Below, piece by piece: positions 7,434 to 15,828 of a stretch of DNA of 64,000 nucleotides. Numbering within the stretch: position 1 is the first letter of the stretch; each line of letters starts with the position of its first letter. A program made the position numbers and the translations under genes. The notes beneath the pieces were generated by a model. That model was not told the origin of the DNA, searched no databases, and was given only the letters and a program-made list of their open reading frames with translations. The DNA comes from HGM12587 sp964602445 (GTDB taxonomy: Bacteria > Bacillota > Clostridia > Lachnospirales > Lachnospiraceae): the NCBI GenBank assembly GCA_964602445.1, contig CAZRQV010000001.1:124001-188000 (forward strand), in the 5' to 3' direction.

Positions 7434-9100
7434 TGAAAAGAAGTGGAATTACCGTAATGGCAAAATTGATCGGGCTGGTGAAACCGCTGACGGGATATAT
7501 GATTCTGGCAGTTTTGATGGGGCTGATCGGTCATCTTTGTGCATCAATGATCACCATTTTCGGAGGGCTTGCTGTGCTTGCCATGCTGGGAATGGAAACC
7601 CCGTTTTCTCTTACCGGAATCTTTGGCAGTGTTTTACTTTTTGCAGTTTTCAGAGGTTTTTTAAGATATGCGGAACAGTCCTGCAATCATTTTATTGCAT
7701 TTAAGCTGCTGGCATTGATCCGTGATAAAGTGTTCGGTGCATTGCGAAAGCTTTGTCCGGCAAAACTGGAAGGAAAAGACAAAGGAAATCTGATCTCTGT
7801 CATTACTTCAGATATTGAACTTTTAGAAGTATTTTATGCCCATACCATCTCTCCGGCAGTGATTGCATTTCTCTTTACGGTGATTATGTGCGTGCTGATC
7901 GGAAGCTATCATGTGATCTTAGGTGTATTGGCTCTGCTGGCTTATGTAACGGTAGGAGTTTTGATTCCGGTAGTCGTTTCCAAGTTATCTAAAGATACCG
8001 GATTAGAGTTTCGAAATCGTTCCGGAGAATTAAGTGCATTTGTGCTGGACAGTCTTCGCGGACTTTCAGAAATTTTACAGTATGGAAATGGTGAAAAACG
8101 TCTGGAACAGATGACGGAAAGAACAGAATCCCTTTCCGGAATCGAGAAAAAAATGAAGCAGCTGACGGCTTCCAATACTGCAGTGACCAATGGAATGATC
8201 CTGATCTTCGATCTTGCAATGCTATTTGTCTCGGCAACTCTGATGCAGAAACAGATGGTGGATTTTTCCGGTGTGTTGATTCCGACCATTGCACTGATGA
8301 GTTCCTTCGGGCCGGCAGTGGCATTAGCAAATCTTGGAAGTACACTGCAGAATACGTTTGCAGCAGGAAACAGAGTTCTTGATATTTTAGAAGAAACTCC
8401 GCTGGCAGAAGAAATCGCAGGACAGGATTCGATTGAATTTCATGGTGCATCGGCAGAAAATGTAACCTTTGCATATCAGGAGGAAGTAATCCTGCAGGAT
8501 GTGTCATTGGACATTCCTAAGGGAAAGATTTTAGGAATCATGGGAAAAAGCGGATGCGGAAAATCTACGTTTTTGAAATTGTTGATGCGTTTCTGGAAAG
8601 TCTCGGAAGGGCATGTAAGGATTTCAGATACGGATATGGAAAGCATCAATACATCGAATCTGCGGGATATGGAAAGCTTTATGACACAGGAAACCCATCT
8701 GTTCCATGACAGTATCAAAAATAATCTGCGGATTGCAAAATTAGATGCCACAGAGGAAGAACTGATCGAAGCCTGCAAAAAAGCATCGATTCATGAATTT
8801 ATCCTAAGTCTTCCGAAGGGGTATGAAAGCAGTGTGGGAGAACTGGGAGATACTTTATCCGGCGGGGAACGCCAGAGAATCGGGCTTGCACGTGCCTTTC
8901 TGCATGATGCACCGCTGATTCTGTTAGACGAACCGACCAGCAATCTGGACAGTCTGAATGAAGGCGTGATCTTAAAATCCTTAAAAGAAGCAGGTACAGA
9001 GAAAACGGTTGTTCTTGTGTCTCACAGACAGTCTACCATGCGGATCGCAGATTTGGTATGTGATATGGAACAGCAAAATCGTGCAGGGAGAAGCAGTTAG
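7433..9100 (+). CDS. ABC exporter subunit B (fused permease-ATPase)
   Basis: 555 residues from ATG 7433, which overlaps the preceding TGA by one base; a GTG one codon earlier is in frame, but the purine-rich site at 7413-7423 suits the ATG. Membrane domain first, then ATPase motifs Walker A GKSGCGKST, signature LSGGERQRIGLARAF, Walker B LILLDEPTSNLD and H-loop SHRQSTM. It is the partner of the preceding subunit. The C terminus is short after the H-loop. CydC-like architecture, but no substrate can be read from sequence. Confidence 0.9.
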   Translation: MKRSGITVMAKLIGLVKPLTGYMILAVLMGLIGHLCASMITIFGGLAVLAMLGMETPFSLTGIFGSVLLFAVFRGFLRYAEQSCNHFIAFKLLALIRDKVFGALRKLCPAKLEGKDKGNLISVITSDIELLEVFYAHTISPAVIAFLFTVIMCVLIGSYHVILGVLALLAYVTVGVLIPVVVSKLSKDTGLEFRNRSGELSAFVLDSLRGLSEILQYGNGEKRLEQMTERTESLSGIEKKMKQLTASNTAVTNGMILIFDLAMLFVSATLMQKQMVDFSGVLIPTIALMSSFGPAVALANLGSTLQNTFAAGNRVLDILEETPLAEEIAGQDSIEFHGASAENVTFAYQEEVILQDVSLDIPKGKILGIMGKSGCGKSTFLKLLMRFWKVSEGHVRISDTDMESINTSNLRDMESFMTQETHLFHDSIKNNLRIAKLDATEEELIEACKKASIHEFILSLPKGYESSVGELGDTLSGGERQRIGLARAFLHDAPLILLDEPTSNLDSLNEGVILKSLKEAGTEKTVVLVSHRQSTMRIADLVCDMEQQNRAGRSS

Positions 9101-9448
9101 ATGAAATCAGACATTCAAAGGAAAAGAGAGCAGGAAAAGTATGTCGTATCGGAAATGATCACATTATACTGCAGAAAACAGCATGGACAGAAGAAGGGGC
9201 TTTGTCCGGAATGTGAAGCACTTCTGGAATATGCAAAACTTCGAAGTGATCATTGTCCTTTCATGGAAACAAAAACTTTTTGCTCTAACTGCAAAGTACA
9301 TTGTTATAAAAAAGAAAAGAAAGAACAGATAAAACAAGTGATGAGATTTTCAGGACCACGGATGATCTTCGTACATCCGGTTCTGGCAATCCGTCATGTA
9401 ATCGCATCGAAAAAAGAGAAGAGGAGATTAGAAAAGCATGAACATTAA
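9101..9448 (+). CDS. YgbA-family (nitrous-oxide-stimulated promoter family) protein
   Basis: 115 residues, starting directly after the exporter stop. It matches the YgbA_NO family (PF11756): LYCRKQHG, LCPECEALLEYAKLR, CPF, a FCSNCKVHCYKKE segment and MRFSGPRMIFVHPVLA. The seven-odd cysteines suggest a metal or iron-sulfur site. E. coli YgbA is induced by nitric oxide and contributes to survival under nitrosative stress. Its place in this operon points to an iron/redox or nitrosative-stress role for the whole cassette; that extension is inference. Confidence 0.88.
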   Translation: MKSDIQRKREQEKYVVSEMITLYCRKQHGQKKGLCPECEALLEYAKLRSDHCPFMETKTFCSNCKVHCYKKEKKEQIKQVMRFSGPRMIFVHPVLAIRHVIASKKEKRRLEKHEH

Positions 9449-9830
9449 GAAAATGATCTATATCGCAGTGGGATGTATCGGACTGATCTTAGGAGCCATC
9501 GGAAGTGTCGTTCCTATGCTGCCTGCATTTCCATTTTTATTGTTGGCAGCCTATTGTTTCGGAAAAAGTTCAGAACGGCTTCATACATGGTTTGTCGGTA
9601 CAAAGCTGTATAAAAATAATCTGGAAAGCTTTGTACAGGGAAAAGGCATGACCTGGGCAGCGAAACTTCGGATCATGGGGACGGTAACGGCAGTCATGCT
9701 GATCAGTTTTATTATGATGAAAAATGTTCCGGTAGGCAGAGCGGTACTTGGGGGTGTCTGGGTATTTCATGTATTATATTTTGTCTTTGCAATTAAAACA
9801 CTCCATCTGGAAACCGCAGCGGAATCATAA
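9438..9830 (+). CDS. DUF454 (YbaN-family) membrane protein
   Basis: 130 residues, overlapping the ygbA-like gene by 11 bases. Three or four membrane helices; the family hallmark LGAIGSVVPMLPAFPFLLLA and CFGKSSERLHTWF are both clear near the N terminus. DUF454 proteins are inner-membrane proteins of unknown function that occur next to haem and iron genes. It is the last gene of the operon and is followed by a strong terminator. Confidence 0.88.
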   Translation: MNIKKMIYIAVGCIGLILGAIGSVVPMLPAFPFLLLAAYCFGKSSERLHTWFVGTKLYKNNLESFVQGKGMTWAAKLRIMGTVTAVMLISFIMMKNVPVGRAVLGGVWVFHVLYFVFAIKTLHLETAAES

Positions 9831-9881
9831 AAAATCCGGCGATTCATCCGCAGAATGTATGATAACATAGAGAACTTTAGT

Positions 9882-9916
9882 ACAACCGAAGGTTTTTCCT
9901 TCGGTTGTATTTTTTT
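9882..9916 (+). terminator. Rho-independent terminator of the ABC/ygbA operon
   Basis: ACAACCGAAGG at 9882-9892, loop TTTTT, CCTTCGGTTGT at 9898-9908, then seven T. Confidence 0.93.
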
Positions 9917-9978
9917 AGCAGTTAATAATAATTTTTAATAATTTTGTTGTGGTTTTGGTGAAAATGATGATGATTAAA

Positions 9979-10007
9979 TTGACAAAATAGCCAATGTTAG
10001 GTAATAT
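9979..10007 (+). promoter_or_regulatory. Strong promoter of the secreted CBM protein
   Basis: Consensus TTGACA at 9979-9984, 17-base spacer, TAATAT at 10002-10007. It gives a leader of about 150 bases before the gene at 10164; apart from this promoter and the preceding terminator I see nothing else in the 9831-10163 gap. Confidence 0.8.
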
Positions 10008-10163
10008 TTTCATAGAATACCTACTGATTTTCTTTTGATGTGAGACATTTGGGGGAAACCGTGTGGAGTTAAAAAAGGAGGCATAAAAGGATAAATCAGA
10101 AATTGCTTTAATTCAGAAAATAACAGGCAGGATGCCTGAAAAATGAAGAAAAGGAGAGAAAAC

Positions 10164-13100
10164 ATGAGAAAAACATGGAAAAGAGCGCTTGCCATGGTAT
10201 GTACGGCCGCCATGGTTGTGACAGGAGTGAATTGGCCGATAATGAATGCAGAAGCGGCTTCTTATAGTACGGTTTTAAGTGAATCCGGTTATGAAAAAGC
10301 AGCGATCAAATCAGCAGTTTCCGCTGATAATAACTGGTCAGAGGGAGAGCCTTCGAAAGTATTTGATGGAAATATTGATACGATCTGGCATTCACATTAT
10401 GATGGTGGTGACGGTAGCGGAAGTCCTATCGGAAACACTACTGCTTCAGACAATAACTGGATTTATGTAACGTTAGAAAAAGCAACAGATATAGCAGGGG
10501 TTGTATATGTTCCGAGAAAAACAGCTAGTGATACGGTACTTGGAAATGGTACGTTTAAAACATTTAAAGTGATGGTTTCCAAAACAGAAGACGGAACAGA
10601 TGACTGGACTGAAGTAGATATTGCAGAAGTCAATGGTACAACAGTAACGACATCAGGCTATGAAAATGATCCTGACGGACATTATGTAACGGTATCTTAT
10701 ACCATCGATACGACTGTTACAGGAACTAATAAAAGAGCAAACAATCAGGAATTGATCTTTAAAGAACCACAGAAAGATGTAAAAAGAGTTAAATTTGTCG
10801 CAAAAGAGACTGACGGTTATGCAACTCAGTTAAATCAGTTTATGACAGCGGCAGAGCTTTGCGTTCTGAAATCAGGAGAAAAATATGTTGCGGATACTAC
10901 ACTGGCAGCAAATGCAGTGGCAAACTCCTATATGGGAAGTATCAATGCAGAAACCGGTGCAATAACAGGAGCTTACACGAATGATGGACCTGTCAGCTGG
11001 GCATTCGATGATGAAAATCATTGGTGGCATAGTAAATACGGATATAATGCTGATTATGAACATGGGGTGAATGGAACCCCTTCCGAATCAAATCCGGTTT
11101 ACATGGCCACAGGATTTGATGAAGCAACCTATGTATCAGGCTTTTATTACGAAAGCAGGGGTGGAAACAGCGACGGCGGAAGAATTCAAAGCTATACCAT
11201 TTCAACAGCAAATTTAGAAGATCCGACGATTGATTTTCTGGATCCAACAGATGCGTCTGCAGCAGAGGGAGAAGGCACAACTTCTGTTTCTGATGTAGCA
11301 TGGGAAGATGTTTATACAGTAACAAATGGTGAGCTTAGTGGAAATCCACAAACACTGGAAATCAAATTTGACCATCCGGTTTTGGCTACCCATATTAAAC
11401 TGACGGTTACTTCTGTAACTGGCAATTATGTAATGGCAAAACGAATCAAAGTTTCGGAAATGAAGCCAAAAACATTATTAAGAACACGAATCGATGATGT
11501 TGAAGAAAATGTTATCAATAAAACAGTGGAAATCAATGAAATTTTAGCAGAAGCAACAGTGGTAGCAGAAAATTCGTCTGCTACGATCAATGAAATTGAT
11601 GTACAGATTAAGAAACTGGAGGCAATTCTGGATGACCTGTCAGCAGAAAGGATTGAATTAAGTAAATCAGAATTAAATCTTAGATGTCATCAGGATTATA
11701 GCCAGTCCACTGTTTTAAGTGCAAAAGTATATCCGCTGATTACAGATCAGGCTGTGTTATGGAATTCTGATAATACAGGGGCTGTAACTGTAGATGAAAA
11801 TGGTATCGTAAAAGCGATCGGTGTGGGTACAGCGAAGATCACTGCGACGGCTGTAGAAGATCCGAGTGTTACTGCAGAATGTCAGGTAACTGTTACAGCA
11901 ATCGAAAATGAGAATAGTAATATCGCTCTTGGAAAAACTCCAAGCACAAATGCAACAATTGCTGACGGAACGATTGGAATGCTGAATGACGGCAATACAG
12001 CAAAGTATATCGACCTTGGAAAAACACAGGCGGGCAGATATGTTCAGCTTGATCTTGGAAAGGTACATGATGTAGATGCACTTCGCTTGTATCGATACTA
12101 TATCGATGGCAGAAGTTATTACGGAACGGTGGTAGCTTTAGCTGAATCTGAAGAAGATTTTTCAAATGGAACTGCGGTAGTTGTATGGAATGCAGATTCA
12201 GATAATGTTCATGGATTTGGCAAAGGTACGGATTATGTGTATCAGGAAACAGCCAACGGATTTAATTTCGTAACATCAGAAACAGTACCTGCAAGATATG
12301 CCCGTGTGTATACATATGGAAGTTCAGAAAATGCATATGATCATATTATGGAACTTCAGGTCTATGGTAGAGAACAGGCATCCGAAGCTTGTGCAATCGA
12401 ACGTACCAGCATCTCACTGGACGGTATGATTGATTTAAACTTCTATGTAAATATTTCTGATGAAAAAGCAAATGATGCGGTAGTCAAACTTACACTGGAC
12501 GGAAAAGTAAGTGAATATAAAGTTTCGACTCTTCCAGCAAAAACAGTGGATGATGTGACTTATCGTGTTGCAACTCAAAAAGTAGCTGCTGCACAAATGA
12601 CAGAAGAAGTAAAAGCAGAATTACTGGTAAATGATGCTGTTGTATCTAAGGCAACTCAGACAGTAAAAGGCTATGCAGACCAGCTTCTGAAAGTATCAGA
12701 AACTCAATCAGCTCTGGTTTCACTTGTAAAAGCGATGTTGCACTATGGTGCTTATGCACAGATACACTTTAATGTAAATACAGGCAATCTTGCCAACGCA
12801 GGCTTAGCTTCGGCTGATTTAGATACAGTGACCAGTGTGACAGTGCCAACAGGTTCTTGGGAAGGAACAATTAATGGCGAGGATCCGGTCAGCAGTGCAA
12901 GTTTACTTCTGAAATCAGGAACTACTTTAAGATATATCCTAAACAGTAAATTGGAAGCTGTTCTGGATGAATGTAAGTATTCAATCAATGGTACTTCTGT
13001 GGAATTAAAAACAGCAGCAAATGGTGTAAAATATGTTGAATATGAAAACATCCCGGCTGCAAAACTGGATGATGCTTATACACTTACAGTTACATATAAT

Positions 13101-13244
13101 GAACAAGCTGCAACAGTAACCTATGGTCCATACGATTACATTTCTGCTGCAATTACTTCTAATGGAGTAGATGATACCGTAAGAAATACAGCAAAAGCAT
13201 TATATCTGTATAATGTGGCAGCAAATGCATATTTTAACAGATAA
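10164..13244 (+). CDS. Secreted multi-CBM32 surface protein without catalytic domain
   Basis: 1,026 residues. ATG 10164 is chosen over 10143 because AAGGAG at 10151-10156 lies 7 bases upstream and the product then starts with a typical signal peptide (MRKTWKRALAMVC, cleavage after NAEA). Domains in order: an F5/8 type C domain (FDGNIDTIWHSH), a second (SWAFDDENHWWHSKYG), a helical FIVAR-like linker, a Big_2 Ig-like domain (IVKAIGVGTAKITATA), a third F5/8 type C domain (YVQLDLGKVHDVDALRLYRY) and a ~270-residue C-terminal beta domain. No glycosidase motif and no LPXTG or S-layer motif are seen. Likely a secreted glycan-binding or adhesive protein. Its second F5/8 domain resembles one in the fucosidase at the window start, and both genes are followed by the same kind of short peptide gene. 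Confidence 0.88.
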   Translation: MRKTWKRALAMVCTAAMVVTGVNWPIMNAEAASYSTVLSESGYEKAAIKSAVSADNNWSEGEPSKVFDGNIDTIWHSHYDGGDGSGSPIGNTTASDNNWIYVTLEKATDIAGVVYVPRKTASDTVLGNGTFKTFKVMVSKTEDGTDDWTEVDIAEVNGTTVTTSGYENDPDGHYVTVSYTIDTTVTGTNKRANNQELIFKEPQKDVKRVKFVAKETDGYATQLNQFMTAAELCVLKSGEKYVADTTLAANAVANSYMGSINAETGAITGAYTNDGPVSWAFDDENHWWHSKYGYNADYEHGVNGTPSESNPVYMATGFDEATYVSGFYYESRGGNSDGGRIQSYTISTANLEDPTIDFLDPTDASAAEGEGTTSVSDVAWEDVYTVTNGELSGNPQTLEIKFDHPVLATHIKLTVTSVTGNYVMAKRIKVSEMKPKTLLRTRIDDVEENVINKTVEINEILAEATVVAENSSATINEIDVQIKKLEAILDDLSAERIELSKSELNLRCHQDYSQSTVLSAKVYPLITDQAVLWNSDNTGAVTVDENGIVKAIGVGTAKITATAVEDPSVTAECQVTVTAIENENSNIALGKTPSTNATIADGTIGMLNDGNTAKYIDLGKTQAGRYVQLDLGKVHDVDALRLYRYYIDGRSYYGTVVALAESEEDFSNGTAVVVWNADSDNVHGFGKGTDYVYQETANGFNFVTSETVPARYARVYTYGSSENAYDHIMELQVYGREQASEACAIERTSISLDGMIDLNFYVNISDEKANDAVVKLTLDGKVSEYKVSTLPAKTVDDVTYRVATQKVAAAQMTEEVKAELLVNDAVVSKATQTVKGYADQLLKVSETQSALVSLVKAMLHYGAYAQIHFNVNTGNLANAGLASADLDTVTSVTVPTGSWEGTINGEDPVSSASLLLKSGTTLRYILNSKLEAVLDECKYSINGTSVELKTAANGVKYVEYENIPAAKLDDAYTLTVTYNEQAATVTYGPYDYISAAITSNGVDDTVRNTAKALYLYNVAANAYFNR

Positions 13245-13285
13245 GGATCTAAGAATTGTAAGTAGTAGGTAAAAGGAGAATTTGA

Positions 13286-13426
13286 ATGGAAAAATATGTA
13301 ACACCGGAAATGGAATTAATTGAACTGGAAGCAGAAGATACGATCATGGCTTCTACAGGTGGTGCAGTCGGCAGTGGTGATGAATGGGAATTACCGAGCA
13401 TGCCAATTACTAAACCAAACAATTAA
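13286..13426 (+). CDS. 46-residue peptide with AED-x-IMAS motif (copy 2)
   Basis: Small ORF 42 bases after the secreted CBM protein, with AAAGGAG 7 bases before ATG, and closed by a terminator. The front (MEKYVTPEMELIELEAED, then TIMAS) aligns without gaps to the peptide at 4024; the tail (GGAVGSGDEWELPSM and a basic end) is unrelated and contains Gly-Gly directly after the conserved part. No promoter is seen in the short gap, so it is probably co-transcribed with the CBM protein. Function unknown. A leader/core precursor peptide, a secretion partner or a regulator of the upstream protein are all possible. Confidence 0.75.
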   Translation: MEKYVTPEMELIELEAEDTIMASTGGAVGSGDEWELPSMPITKPNN

Positions 13427-13450
13427 TAACAGAGAGATTTTTTAGGGAAG

Positions 13451-13485
13451 AAAAGTCGGAATGCGTTTGCGTGTTCCGACTTTTT
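13451..13485 (+). terminator. Rho-independent terminator after peptide copy 2
   Basis: AAAAGTCGGAA at 13451-13461 pairs with TTCCGACTTTT at 13474-13484 across a loop that has inner GCG pairing, and ends in a T run. Confidence 0.9.
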
Positions 13486-13552
13486 AAAATGAGTCTATTT
13501 TTAAGGTTGTCAAAAAAATCACAAAATGTTACACTTATCATCAGGTGATGAT

Positions 13553-14182
13553 ATGAAATTATATTTAATTCGACATGGAGAAACCGACTGGAATACAGTC
13601 AAACGATTACAGGGAGCAACCGATATCCCTTTAAATGAAAATGGAGAACAGTTAGCAAAGATTACCGGTGAAGGAATGAAAGAGATTCCGTTTGACCTGA
13701 TCTTTACCAGTCCTTTAAAACGGGCATATCGAACTGCAGAACTGATCCGGGGAGCTCGGGAAATACCGATCGTAAAAGAAGAACGTATCCGGGAAATCTG
13801 TTTTGGAGATTATGAAGGGCTGGTAAGCAGGTCAGAAGGATACAGCATTCCGGATCCGGATTTTAAATTCTTTTTTACGAAAACAGACTGCTACCGGACA
13901 CCGCCAAATGGGGAATCGGTAGAAGCGCTTTTACATAGAACGGGGGAGTTTTTGGAGGAACTGAAAAACAGAGAAGATTTGCAGAATCAGACCATTCTGA
14001 TCTCATCTCATGGAGCAGCGGTTCGTGCAATGCTCAGTCATATCGAACAGTGTGATATCGCACATTTCTGGGGGAACGGAGTACATAAAAATTGCGGAGT
14101 TTCCTGTGTGGAACTGGTGCAGGGGACGTATCATGTTTTGTGGGAAAATCGAATTTATTACAAAGGAAACGAGGTAAGATAA
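13553..14182 (+). CDS. Histidine phosphatase (phosphoglycerate mutase-like)
   Basis: 209 residues from ATG 13553 (MKLYLIRHGETDWN), preferred over an ATG at 13526 because family members start right at the first strand and AGGTGA lies just upstream. The RHGE catalytic His motif, FTSPLKRAYRTAE (second Arg) and ISSHGAAVRAM (second His) are all present. It is a broad-specificity phosphatase or cofactor-dependent mutase-like enzyme. The substrate cannot be read from sequence. It runs straight into the cardiolipin synthase gene. Confidence 0.88.
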   Translation: MKLYLIRHGETDWNTVKRLQGATDIPLNENGEQLAKITGEGMKEIPFDLIFTSPLKRAYRTAELIRGAREIPIVKEERIREICFGDYEGLVSRSEGYSIPDPDFKFFFTKTDCYRTPPNGESVEALLHRTGEFLEELKNREDLQNQTILISSHGAAVRAMLSHIEQCDIAHFWGNGVHKNCGVSCVELVQGTYHVLWENRIYYKGNEVR

Positions 14183-14183
14183 T

Positions 14184-15725
14184 TTGCGTTCGGAAGAAAA
14201 ATCGGTAAAAAATAGTGTGGGAAGATTATTACTTGTAGGAATTTCTTTGCTGCTGCAGATTGGCTGGATTTTGCTGTTACTGTATCGGCTGAATGCCTAC
14301 TCTGTATATATTTCGCTGTTTACCAGTGTTTTGACATTGATCCTTGTTCTTCGGCTGTACAATACCAAAATGCCGATGGGATTTAAGCTGCTGTGGATCA
14401 TGGTCATTTTGTCTTTTCCGGTGCTTGGTCTGGCATTGTATCTGATGCTCGGTCGTTCTAGTGTAACCCGTGGAATGAGAAAACGTCTGGAACGGATCGA
14501 TGCTGCCATGGTACAGGAATTGTCGCAGGATAAAAACGTATTGGAAACTTTGCGGGAAAAGGATGTTACAGTTGCCAGCCAGATGAATTATGTCAGTCGT
14601 TACGGTCATTTTCCGGTTTATCAGAATACAGATGTGGAGTTTTATAAAGATGCATCGGACGGTTTGGAAGCACAATTGGAAGAACTGCAAAAGGCAGAAA
14701 AATTTATCTTTATGGAATACCATGCCATCGAAGATGCGGTCAGTTTCGGACGGATGAAAGAAATCCTGGCGAAAAAAGCCGCGCAGGGAGTCGATGTACG
14801 TGTGTTGTATGACGATATCGGAAGCATCGGTTTTATTAATTCCAGATTTATTAAAAATATGCAGGCGTTGGGAATTCAGTGCCGTGTGTTTAACCCTTTG
14901 ATTCCCATTGTCAATATTTTTATGAACAACAGGGATCATCGAAAGATCACGGTTATTGATGGGAAAGTAGGTTTTACCGGCGGTTATAATCTGGCGGATA
15001 AGTATTTTAATTTAGAACATCCTTATGGCTATTGGAAAGATGCCGGAATTAAGATGACCGGAGATGCTGTCCGTAACCTGACATTTATGTTTCTGGAGAT
15101 GTGGAATGGAATGTCTAATGAGCCTTTGGAAGATACATCCAAATTTTTTCCGGAGATCTCTTATCAGGCAAAAGAATCGTCCTATATCCAGCCTTATGCA
15201 GATACCCCTTTGGATGATGAACGAGTCGGTGAAAATGTTTATATGAACGTAGTGAAAATGGCGAAAAACTATGTTTATTTTACGACTCCGTATCTGATCA
15301 TCAGCGAAGAAATGGAACGGGAGCTTACCATGGCAGTGAAGCGCGGTGTTGATGTGCGGATTATTACACCGGGAATTCCGGATAAAAAGGCTGTATTTGA
15401 AGTGACCAGATCTTACTATAGCGAGCTGGTCAAAGCCGGAGTCAAGATCTATGAATATACACCGGGATTTCTTCATGCAAAACAATGTATCTGCGATGAC
15501 CGGATTGCAGTGATCGGTACGATCAATCTGGATTACCGCAGTTTATATCTGCATTTTGAAAACGGGGTGCTGATGTACGACTGTCAGGCGGTTCGGGATA
15601 TGAGAGATGATTATGAAAAAACGATGGCAGTTTCCAAGGATGTGACGGAAGAATATTTAAAGAAACATTCTTTGAGCGTGCGCATAAAACGGGGATTGTT
15701 CAGAGTTTTTGCTCCTTTGCTGTAA
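14184..15725 (+). CDS. cls: Cardiolipin synthase
   Basis: 513 residues starting at TTG 14184; GAGGTA at 14171-14176 sets this start, one base after the previous stop. Two N-terminal membrane helices (about residues 10-65) are followed by two phospholipase D catalytic motifs, HRKITVID and HAKQCICD (HxK-x4-D form), with GFTGGYNLADKY and VIGTINLDYRSL after them. It joins two phosphatidylglycerol molecules to make cardiolipin at the membrane. Confidence 0.93.
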   Translation: MRSEEKSVKNSVGRLLLVGISLLLQIGWILLLLYRLNAYSVYISLFTSVLTLILVLRLYNTKMPMGFKLLWIMVILSFPVLGLALYLMLGRSSVTRGMRKRLERIDAAMVQELSQDKNVLETLREKDVTVASQMNYVSRYGHFPVYQNTDVEFYKDASDGLEAQLEELQKAEKFIFMEYHAIEDAVSFGRMKEILAKKAAQGVDVRVLYDDIGSIGFINSRFIKNMQALGIQCRVFNPLIPIVNIFMNNRDHRKITVIDGKVGFTGGYNLADKYFNLEHPYGYWKDAGIKMTGDAVRNLTFMFLEMWNGMSNEPLEDTSKFFPEISYQAKESSYIQPYADTPLDDERVGENVYMNVVKMAKNYVYFTTPYLIISEEMERELTMAVKRGVDVRIITPGIPDKKAVFEVTRSYYSELVKAGVKIYEYTPGFLHAKQCICDDRIAVIGTINLDYRSLYLHFENGVLMYDCQAVRDMRDDYEKTMAVSKDVTEEYLKKHSLSVRIKRGLFRVFAPLL

Positions 15726-15828
15726 GAGAAAAAGATTTTCATGCTTGCATTATGAAGAAAATAGTGATAGCTTATATAGTACAGCGTATTGAGAATAAAT
15801 ACTAGATATTGTAAAGAGGGGGATTTCA

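Noticed and set aside
14277..14939. 220-codon minus-strand ORF inside cardiolipin synthase
   Set aside because: Antisense to the conserved PLD motifs; a shadow of codon bias.
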